DNA of 6,084 nucleotides from an uncultured Bacteroidota bacterium (lineage in GTDB: Bacteria > Bacteroidota > Bacteroidia > B-17B0 > Aurantibacillaceae), in contig CAIXZI010000613.1 of the NCBI GenBank assembly GCA_903923915.1, positions 1 through 6,084 of the forward strand, read 5' to 3'. The position numbers and the translations under genes were made by a program. Below the pieces are notes generated by a model that was not told the DNA's origin, ran no database searches, and saw only the letters and a program-made list of their open reading frames with translations. How positions within the stretch are numbered: position 1 is the stretch's first letter; every line of letters starts with the position of its first letter. Shown piece after piece: positions 1-6,084 of the stretch.

Positions 1-605
1 ATACCTAAATTATGAATCATGTTGCCGCTTCCAACAATAAGCACACCTTTGTTTCGTAATGAAGAAAGTTCCTTAGCTAAATCATAATGATATTGTGCAG
101 GCTTTGTATAATCTATACTTAATTGTAGCACGGGCACATCAGCATTTGGGTACATACGTTTTATAACACTCCAGCAACCATGATCTAGGCCCCAGGTTTC
201 ATCCAATCCTATAACTGTGTTTTTAACTTCATCTTTTATTTGTTTCGCCAACGTTGGGTTTCCATTTGCGGGATATTGTACATCAAATAATTCTTGCGGA
301 AAGCCTCCAAAATCATGAATAGTTTTTGGCTTTTGCATAGCGGTTACAAATGTGCCTCGTGTTTCCCAATGTGCCGAAACACAAAGTATGGCTTGCGGTT
401 TGGGCAACTCATTACCTAATGTTTTCCATTTCAAACTATATTCATTATCCTCTATGGCATTCATGGGGTTACCATGTCCAACAAATAATAATGGCATTTT
501 TGTTTGATGAGTAGAAAATGTATTTGATAGATTTTTTAAATCAGATAAATTATTCATGGCGATTAAACTTAATAAAGAATTTTTTATAAATATTCTGCGT
601 TGCAT
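1..605 (-). CDS. ygiD: LigB-family extradiol dioxygenase, YgiD/DODA-like (3' end cut by the window edge)
   Basis: This reading frame starts at ATG 605-603 and runs off the left edge after 201 codons; the family is usually about 260-290 residues, so roughly 80-90 C-terminal residues are missing. It strongly resembles E. coli YgiD (4,5-DOPA extradiol dioxygenase), a cytoplasmic metal enzyme that opens catechol rings and converts L-DOPA to seco-DOPA in vitro. Motifs seen are GHGNPMN (43-49), VSAHW (76-80), TIHDFGGFP (95-103), WGLDHG (138-143), VLQLSID (159-165) and GSGNMIHN (192-199). His44, His79 and His198 match the expected metal/catalytic histidines; the final one, in the C-terminal PTPEHYLP-like motif, lies outside the window. 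The N-terminus reads MQRRIFIKNSLL, which resembles a twin-arginine motif; an in-frame ATG at 557-555 (Met17) would remove it. It lies 45 bp downstream of the oxidoreductase gene on the same strand, so co-transcription is possible. The family call is secure; the physiological substrate is unknown. Confidence 0.93.
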   Translation of the reverse strand, partial: MQRRIFIKNSLLSLIAMNNLSDLKNLSNTFSTHQTKMPLLFVGHGNPMNAIEDNEYSLKWKTLGNELPKPQAILCVSAHWETRGTFVTAMQKPKTIHDFGGFPQELFDVQYPANGNPTLAKQIKDEVKNTVIGLDETWGLDHGCWSVIKRMYPNADVPVLQLSIDYTKPAQYHYDLAKELSSLRNKGVLIVGSGNMIHNLG

Positions 606-650
606 AATAACTGCAATTGATACTAATAAAGTTACACAACAAAATTGAAA

Positions 651-2171
651 TTAAGTTGCCGATTGTATTTGTTTAACAAGATTAGTTTTATCAACCAACT
701 CTGATGCCGTTACTACTGAGCTTATGGTAACACCTAAAACTCCATGAAAATTAATGTTTTGGCCTGTAAGTAACAAGTTAGGCACCTTTGTACGAGGCGA
801 GATAAATGTTTTTAATGGGTCTTTATAATTTTTTGCAATGCCATATAGGTTGCCATCTTTACTTCCGATGTAATCTCTATATGTTAATGGTGTTGAGGTA
901 TGTTGACTAACAATATTTTTTTTAATGTTTGGAAAACTATGCTCTATGGCATCTAATAATTTTTCTGTTTTTCTGTTTTTAAAATCTTCGTAATCATCGC
1001 CTCTTTTTTCAATATGATTTGGAGTAATATTTTTTGTATTTATCCATTGCGCCACTTCATCATAACGCATATAGCCCATTACAATTAAACTATCTGCATG
1101 CTCAGGCGATTTGGAAGATGCCTGAGAAAATAACGCATAACCTTTTGGCCAGCTTTCTTCGGTATAATTCATAGCATCCCAAGCATCGCTTCCAAAATTG
1201 TGATAAATGTTGTGGTTAAAGTATTTTAAAGTGCCCGGCTTTAAAACCAAATACACAATAAAAACAGATATGGTAGTTTCTAAATTATTTATTCTATTTC
1301 TATACGCCGGACGAAGATGATTGCTATCAACCATCTCCAAGGCTTTTGATAAATCTGTATTACAGATAAATTTTTTACCCTCAATTATTCTACCGTCGGT
1401 AAGCTCTACTTCTTTAATTTCATCACCTAAAAAATTAAATGTTTTTGCTTCGCTATAATTTAGAACCGTTCCACCCATTTCTTTAATAGAATCGCCTAGG
1501 TGTTTTGCAATTTGTCCGCTACCATCTACACAACGCCATGCACTTTCTATATATGAGTTTACAACAAGTGCGTGCACATATAAAGGTGTTTTGTCTGCTT
1601 CACCCGCATATAGTGGGTTTGTTGCACCTAAAATATTTTGCAATTTTTTATTTGAAGTAACGGTTTCCAAGTAGGCCTTAGTATCTGTTTCTAAAAAATC
1701 GGCGCGCGTAACATCTTTTGCTTCGTTGCTTACTCTGTATAGCGGAAAGAAATCGCAAATTTCGCGCATCTTGCGTACATACCTTGTTAGATTTTCTCGC
1801 TCTTGCGGAAAATGCTGTGCAAGTGTTTCCACAAAATTATCATGACCTTGTGCGTGTTTATATACCTGTGGGTCTCCACCAAAACTTACATGATCATAAC
1901 CATCAACATCTAATTGCTTTAATTTAAGTTTATCCATTAAACCAAAGTATTTAAAATACTGATTTAGGTTTTGTCCTTCAGCTAAACCACCAATGTAATG
2001 TATGCCTGTATCAAAAATAGATTTGCTTCTCGAAAATATTTGCAGATTGCCACCTATTTGCCTGTTTTTTTCAAGCACGCAAACATTATACCCTTCTTTA
2101 CTTAAAATGTATGCGCTGCATAAGCCGCCTAAGCCGCTGCCAATAATAACTACATCGTATTTATTGCTCAT
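651..2171 (-). CDS. FAD-dependent oxidoreductase, retinol saturase / carotenoid isomerase (CrtISO/CrtI)-like
   Basis: This is a complete 506-residue flavoprotein of the phytoene desaturase/CrtISO/RetSat superfamily, which desaturate, saturate or isomerise conjugated polyenes. The N-terminal Rossmann motif is GSGLGG (11-16) with the ribose-binding Glu34, followed by IGGN (39-42). FDTGIHYIGG (53-62) is typical of retinol saturases and carotenoid isomerases. VDGSGQIAKHL (215-225) followed by an EMGG turn is the conserved middle segment. The C-terminal FAD closure is TGQNINFHGVLGVT (about 469-482). The frame stays open upstream to an ATG at 2225, but ATG 2171-2169 is the better start: it puts MSNKYDVVIIGSG directly on the first beta strand, and the extra 18 residues are only an out-of-frame reading of the preceding gene. 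The gene overlaps the transporter fusion by 11 bp, implying translational coupling. Relatives sit beside such fusions in Bacteroidota flexirubin/aryl polyene loci, so a polyene lipid is the inferred substrate; a carotenoid or retinoid role is the alternative. Direction of reaction cannot be read from sequence. Confidence 0.9.
   Translation of the reverse strand: MSNKYDVVIIGSGLGGLCSAYILSKEGYNVCVLEKNRQIGGNLQIFSRSKSIFDTGIHYIGGLAEGQNLNQYFKYFGLMDKLKLKQLDVDGYDHVSFGGDPQVYKHAQGHDNFVETLAQHFPQERENLTRYVRKMREICDFFPLYRVSNEAKDVTRADFLETDTKAYLETVTSNKKLQNILGATNPLYAGEADKTPLYVHALVVNSYIESAWRCVDGSGQIAKHLGDSIKEMGGTVLNYSEAKTFNFLGDEIKEVELTDGRIIEGKKFICNTDLSKALEMVDSNHLRPAYRNRINNLETTISVFIVYLVLKPGTLKYFNHNIYHNFGSDAWDAMNYTEESWPKGYALFSQASSKSPEHADSLIVMGYMRYDEVAQWINTKNITPNHIEKRGDDYEDFKNRKTEKLLDAIEHSFPNIKKNIVSQHTSTPLTYRDYIGSKDGNLYGIAKNYKDPLKTFISPRTKVPNLLLTGQNINFHGVLGVTISSVVTASELVDKTNLVKQIQSAT
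2161..2171 (-). promoter_or_regulatory. 11-bp stop/start overlap (translational coupling site)
   Basis: On the minus strand the sequence ATGAGCAATAA holds both the start codon of the FAD oxidoreductase (2171-2169) and the stop codon TAA of the transporter fusion (2163-2161), in different frames. Ribosomes finishing the fusion are therefore placed on the oxidoreductase start, which fits coupled translation and a shared transcript. The overlap also supports this start over the one 54 bp upstream. The overlap is seen directly; coupling is inferred. Confidence 0.8.
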
Positions 2172-5100
2172 TATGGTTGTTGTTTGTAATAACAAATATA
2201 TTATTTGAAGTAATAGAACTATCACTTATTTTTTTACAATTTAAGGCTGGAAATTTCTTTAATACATCTGTTATTAAATCAGAAGAAAAGAAATGAAGCT
2301 CACCTTTTGTTGTTTTATTAAATCCGAATTTAGTAGAAAAAAATTCGGTTAGTTTTGTAAAACGATGTTGTTTTTGCATACTGGCATCTGCATCGCGTAT
2401 AATTAAAACTCCATTAGCATTTAATTGTCTGATACAATCTTCCATTAGTTTAATTTGTTTTTCAGTAGAGAAATAATGTAACACATCATTAATAATAAAT
2501 GCATCTGCTTTTTCAAAATGATAGGTCGTAACATCTGCATAAATAAAATTTAATTTTTCAGATTTTGACAAACAATTATTTGCAACACTAATTTTTTCAT
2601 CATCATAATCAATACCCAAAACTTCTCGTTCTTTACTCATCAGTCCAAGCATAATAGACAGAAACCCGTATCCACAGCCAACATCAACTATCTTGCCTTT
2701 TTTAGGAATCAAATCTTCAAACTGCTGATAGTTGTTTTCTAGTTTTGTTTTAATGCGACAATACCATTCTAAAACCGGACCCTTATAAATATAATTTCTA
2801 ATTAATTCGGCGCGATAAAATTTAGTTATTTCAACCTCTTTTTTAATGATTTGAAATTCACCGCGCATTAAACTGCAAATATTTTTAGCCGCTTCCTGAT
2901 ACCCATTTTTTACTAAATCATCCGTAGGTTTTATACGAGGTAAAATTTTTAACGTAAGCGTACTTTCTCTATAATAAAAATCATTTTTAGGAAGGCAATA
3001 ATCTGCTCCATGTAGTACAATAGGTATAATATCTACTTGTAATTTTTCTGCCAAAAGAAATGCGCCCTTATGAAAACGCAAAATATTTCCAGTAGTAGAA
3101 CGTGTTCCTTCCGGAAAAATAAGCACTGAATAACCATCTTTCATTTTTTCTTTAACTTTTTCGATAGACTGTTCGTAGCCCAAATTAGCTGGATAAAAAT
3201 CGGCTAGTTTTACAATTTTGCCAAAGAGAAAGGAATTCCACGCAAATTTATTAGTAAATAAATTCATTTTAGGATAAAGTGTTGGAAGCAAAGCTAAGTC
3301 TATATAAGATTGGTGATTGCAAACAATAATGGCAGGCTTTTTGAAATCTTCTTTATGATTATTAATGATATTCTTTTTTACATTAGCAAAGAAGTAAATA
3401 ATAAACTTACACATATTCATAAACAACTTATGAAATGCATATCTTCTTTTAGATTTATTCCCGGGATATAACATTAAAATTAGTGAGCCACCCCATCTTA
3501 CAATAAAACTTCCAGCAAAAAAAACGCTAAATCCTAACCAAATCAAAAAGAAATTTGTTGCTGTTACTGGTGGTAATTTTCTTTTTACACGATTAAGAAT
3601 TAAGGCATTATACAACATAGGTTGCACAATAAATGAAATAAACACAACTGCCAACATGCCAATGATGGTAATAGCTGCAATAGATTTTAGTGCCGGATGT
3701 TTTGCAAAAAGCAATACACCAAAACCAATAGTTGTTATTAATGCAGAAAGAAAAATAGAGGATTTGTAGGAATCTAAATTTTTACGCCCGTATTTGTATT
3801 CGTGGCTCAAGCCATCCATAATAAAAATACTGTAATCATCTCCCAAACCAAAAATAAAAGTTGAGATAATAACATTTATGATATTGAATTTTAGACCGAG
3901 TATGCCCATGATGCCTAATATCCAAAGCCAGGTAATAAACATAGGAAGGAAATTTATCAATGCAAGTTCTATTCGTCCGTGGGACAGTAACATAAAACCA
4001 AATACCAACAACCCTGTAATAAGTAAAATGGTATTAAAATCAGAACTAATAACTTCTACATATTTTGTGGTAAGATATTGTTTATCAAAAACAATAGTGT
4101 GAGGTGTTGTAGCGAAGGCATCATATACTTTTAATTTTATTTCATCGGGCACTTTTAATAAAGAAATGATCGCCGTTTTATTATTTTTTTCTGTTATCCA
4201 ATCATCCACCAAATTTCTAAGCGTATCGTTTTGAATAAGATTTACGGGAGTAAATGTTTTATCCAGCAATTCATAAAAAGAAGAAAATGCCGCTTCATTA
4301 AATTTTAATTCATTTCCATAAATGATCAAATTTTTCTTAACCGAATCTTTGCGTAACGACCAGAACTTATTCCATCTGTCAATTCTTATTTTTTGTAAAG
4401 AATCTGAAACCAATAGACTTGTAACCGAAGAAAATTTTGCAACAATTTTATTTTCCTTCAATTGCTGAAGTTTTGCAACCGCCTGTTCGTGAGCCTTCAA
4501 TGCTTCGTTGGCATTGCTTCCGTTTGAAATAACATACACTGATCGTAAGGAAAATTTATTGAGCGCATTCAAATGTTGTTCGGCAAGAATTAATTTTTCG
4601 GGCTGATAATTAACTTTCATCATATCGGTTTCAAAACTTACATTACGAGCAGTGTATGAAAATAATACAGTCAGTAATCCAAAGACAATAAGCACAATTT
4701 TATTTTTATGCAGCTGATAGGAAATAATGTTTTCCATCCAAACAGATTTATTCTCTGTTGAAGAATCTACATGTGTTTTATCTTTTTTAAGAAGGTGTGG
4801 CAATACAATTATCGAGAACAAAACAGCTCCAATGAGACTAAAGCCTGCAAACAAACCAAAGTCGTGCATGGCTTCTGATTTTGCAAAATGTAATGCCAGA
4901 AAGGCTGCTACTGTTGTTGTACAGCCCAATAACATGGGCGCAGTCAAATCTTTTAAAACACGTTCGATAGATTGTTCATGCTTAAAATGCGTAAAAAAAT
5001 GCAGCGAATAGTTTATTGCAATCCCCAACACAATTGAACCTGCGCCTAAAGCAATGGCGGATACTTCTCCCTTTACTAAATAAATTAATGCTAATGAAAA

Positions 5101-6015
5101 TACAGCACCAAAAGCAACGGGCAATAAAATAAAAATGGGGATAAGAATGCGCCTGAAATATAAAATTAAAATAAGCGTAATGATGCTAAGCGCAAGTATA
5201 GAAGTTAAAGTAGAATCTTTTTTTATTTGCTCAGAGTTTGCTAAGGAAACTGCTGCCGTACCAAAGTATTCAATCTTTACCTGATTTTTATTTTCTAAAA
5301 CAGGAATGATGCTATCTAAAAAAGAAAGGAAAACTTTATTAGCGGCATATTCGTTTGAAGCAACTGAAGGTGTAATTAGGAAAAGAAGATTTTTATTGTT
5401 CTTTGTGAAGATGTATCCTTCATTCAGGTCAAAATTTTCATCGTATTGCAAGCCTTTCAATTTTTTTAAAACTAAAGGCACTATGTTTAATGGGTCTTTT
5501 TTAATAAACCTACCAAACACCATACCGGTTGGAGATAGCAGGGTTTTATAATCATTTTGTAGAATTTGTTTTATAGAATCTCTCTGAATGTTTTTTTCAA
5601 TTTGCCGATAATCTTTCTCCTCCAAAAAGACAGGTAAATAGTTGTAAAAGGTTTGATATAAATTAGCCAGATTGTCATCAGCAATTTTATATTTTATTTC
5701 TTTTATATATCCGTTTCCAAATTTTTTTAGCAGTATATCTGCAAGTGCATCCGCAGTAGCTTTTATACTTTCGGGATTCGCAGTAGTTGTATCGGCATTG
5801 TAGATATTGACAACCAGTTTGTCTTTTATTTTTAAACTGTTTAGGATGTCATTTATGTTATTTACTTTTTTATCCTTCGGGATGAAACGTGTAATATCTT
5901 CTTCAATTTTTATTTTTGAAGCAAAGTAACTTGCAGCTAGAACACACATCAAAACCAAGGCCACCAACATAAATCGGTGCTTAGAAAAAAATTGATATAT
6001 ACGATAAACAAACAT
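2161..6015 (-). CDS. Trifunctional MMPL/RND-family exporter - PlsC-like acyltransferase - class I SAM methyltransferase
   Basis: This is a 1284-residue inner-membrane fusion. Residues 1-810 form an MMPL/RND lipid exporter in two repeats. The first has TM1 (15-32), a periplasmic loop (33-268) and a TM2-6 bundle (270-410). The second has TM7 (438-456), a periplasmic loop (457-660) and a TM8-12 bundle (661-806). The TM4 motif is GIAINY (331-336) and the TM10 motif GLGDDY (723-728), so the usual Asp is Asn335 in the first half. A further hydrophobic stretch (821-850) leads into the acyltransferase (about 866-1060), with HX4D motif NHQSYID (His901, Asp906), FPEGTRS (967-973) and IIPIVLHG (996-1003). 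The methyltransferase (about 1075-1284) has SAM motif I VDVGCGYG (1110-1117), acidic Asp1136 in GIDYDDE, and NDVLHYF (1176-1182). Start ATG 6015 lies 7 bp after a probable upstream stop, with no Shine-Dalgarno. The same fusion is known from Bacteroidota flexirubin/aryl polyene loci. The inferred role is to acylate, methylate and export a polyene-type lipid; the substrate is not shown by sequence. Confidence 0.95.
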   Translation of the reverse strand: MFVYRIYQFFSKHRFMLVALVLMCVLAASYFASKIKIEEDITRFIPKDKKVNNINDILNSLKIKDKLVVNIYNADTTTANPESIKATADALADILLKKFGNGYIKEIKYKIADDNLANLYQTFYNYLPVFLEEKDYRQIEKNIQRDSIKQILQNDYKTLLSPTGMVFGRFIKKDPLNIVPLVLKKLKGLQYDENFDLNEGYIFTKNNKNLLFLITPSVASNEYAANKVFLSFLDSIIPVLENKNQVKIEYFGTAAVSLANSEQIKKDSTLTSILALSIITLILILYFRRILIPIFILLPVAFGAVFSLALIYLVKGEVSAIALGAGSIVLGIAINYSLHFFTHFKHEQSIERVLKDLTAPMLLGCTTTVAAFLALHFAKSEAMHDFGLFAGFSLIGAVLFSIIVLPHLLKKDKTHVDSSTENKSVWMENIISYQLHKNKIVLIVFGLLTVLFSYTARNVSFETDMMKVNYQPEKLILAEQHLNALNKFSLRSVYVISNGSNANEALKAHEQAVAKLQQLKENKIVAKFSSVTSLLVSDSLQKIRIDRWNKFWSLRKDSVKKNLIIYGNELKFNEAAFSSFYELLDKTFTPVNLIQNDTLRNLVDDWITEKNNKTAIISLLKVPDEIKLKVYDAFATTPHTIVFDKQYLTTKYVEVISSDFNTILLITGLLVFGFMLLSHGRIELALINFLPMFITWLWILGIMGILGLKFNIINVIISTFIFGLGDDYSIFIMDGLSHEYKYGRKNLDSYKSSIFLSALITTIGFGVLLFAKHPALKSIAAITIIGMLAVVFISFIVQPMLYNALILNRVKRKLPPVTATNFFLIWLGFSVFFAGSFIVRWGGSLILMLYPGNKSKRRYAFHKLFMNMCKFIIYFFANVKKNIINNHKEDFKKPAIIVCNHQSYIDLALLPTLYPKMNLFTNKFAWNSFLFGKIVKLADFYPANLGYEQSIEKVKEKMKDGYSVLIFPEGTRSTTGNILRFHKGAFLLAEKLQVDIIPIVLHGADYCLPKNDFYYRESTLTLKILPRIKPTDDLVKNGYQEAAKNICSLMRGEFQIIKKEVEITKFYRAELIRNYIYKGPVLEWYCRIKTKLENNYQQFEDLIPKKGKIVDVGCGYGFLSIMLGLMSKEREVLGIDYDDEKISVANNCLSKSEKLNFIYADVTTYHFEKADAFIINDVLHYFSTEKQIKLMEDCIRQLNANGVLIIRDADASMQKQHRFTKLTEFFSTKFGFNKTTKGELHFFSSDLITDVLKKFPALNCKKISDSSITSNNIFVITNNNHNEQ

Positions 6016-6022
6016 AATATTA

Positions 6023-6084
6023 TTAAGAACTCTGCATGTTTTTTCTTCTTAAAACCGTTAATATAATAAATGTTACAAAACCCG
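6023..6084 (-). CDS. Probable C-terminal end of an upstream gene (5' part outside the window)
   Basis: One minus-strand frame enters from the right edge and gives 19 residues (GFVTFIILTVLRRKNMQSS) ending in TAA at 6025-6023, 7 bp before the ATG of the transporter fusion. A hydrophobic run followed by Arg-Arg-Lys-Asn is what the end of a membrane protein with a last cytoplasm-facing helix looks like. The tight spacing suggests it belongs to the same operon. Of the other two minus-strand frames, one stops almost at once at the window edge and the other crosses into the fusion gene before stopping. The tail is too short to identify the family. It could also be chance coding in a leader region, so this is a tentative call. 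Confidence 0.4.
   Translation of the reverse strand, partial: GFVTFIILTVLRRKNMQSS

Noticed and set aside
606..650. Possible Bacteroidota-type -7 promoter element (TAACTTTA on the minus strand, against TAnnTTTG) before the dioxygenase gene
   Set aside because: The last consensus base is missing and no convincing -33 element was found at the right spacing; chance matches are common in such AT-rich sequence.
606..650. Possible terminator between the oxidoreductase and the dioxygenase
   Set aside because: Only a short CAATTG palindrome is present; there is no GC-rich stem followed by a T run.
1718..1927. Plus-strand open frame of 69 codons
   Set aside because: It is antisense to the well-supported FAD oxidoreductase, with no recognisable motif.
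2002..2208. Plus-strand open frame of 68 codons
   Set aside because: It is antisense across the junction of two supported genes, with low-complexity composition and no family resemblance.
2172..2225. In-frame 18-residue N-terminal extension of the FAD oxidoreductase (hydrophobic, Leu-rich), which could be read as a signal or membrane anchor
   Set aside because: It lies wholly inside the transporter fusion's coding sequence in another frame; the Rossmann fold starts right after the later ATG, and the 11-bp overlap is the normal coupled arrangement.
3878..4102. Plus-strand open frame of 74 codons
   Set aside because: It is antisense to the second transporter repeat and shows no domain or initiation signal.
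4727..5011. Plus-strand open frame of 94 codons, Cys- and Lys-rich
   Set aside because: It is antisense to the TM4-TM6 region of the exporter; the cysteines do not form a clear metal-binding pattern.
5306..5551. Plus-strand open frame of 81 codons
   Set aside because: It is antisense to the first periplasmic loop of the exporter and has no recognisable features.

Overview
This window is an AT-rich, densely coded stretch with every supported gene on the minus strand. It most likely comes from a member of the Bacteroidota. The reasons are the low G+C, the lack of Shine-Dalgarno-like purine runs before the starts (AT-rich leaders instead), the three-domain transporter/acyltransferase/methyltransferase fusion, and a FAD oxidoreductase of the type found beside that fusion in flexirubin/aryl polyene pigment loci of this phylum. 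Genus or species cannot be given from the sequence.

Reading in the direction of transcription (high to low coordinates): 6084-6023 holds what looks like the last 19 codons of an upstream gene, with a hydrophobic, then basic, C-terminus. After 7 bp comes a 1284-residue protein (6015-2161). It fuses an MMPL/RND-type exporter, a PlsC-like lysophospholipid acyltransferase and a class I SAM-dependent methyltransferase. Its stop overlaps by 11 bp the start of a 506-residue FAD-dependent oxidoreductase (2171-651) resembling retinol saturase/carotenoid isomerase. After 45 bp comes a LigB-type extradiol dioxygenase like YgiD/DODA (605-1), cut by the window edge. No stretch of 300 bases lacks a gene. 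No RNA genes, mobile elements, CRISPR arrays or clear terminators were seen.

The transporter fusion and the oxidoreductase are almost certainly co-transcribed and translationally coupled. By analogy with known aryl polyene/flexirubin loci, the fusion may acylate and methylate a polyene lipid and move it across or out of the inner membrane, while the oxidoreductase changes double bonds of the polyene chain. This is inference: none of the diagnostic ketosynthase, acyl carrier protein, dehydratase, ammonia-lyase or dialkylresorcinol genes falls within these 6 kb. The dioxygenase may be an unrelated neighbour. The most notable feature inside the fusion is that its two transporter halves differ at the expected proton-relay position: the first half has Asn-Tyr and the second Asp-Asp-Tyr.
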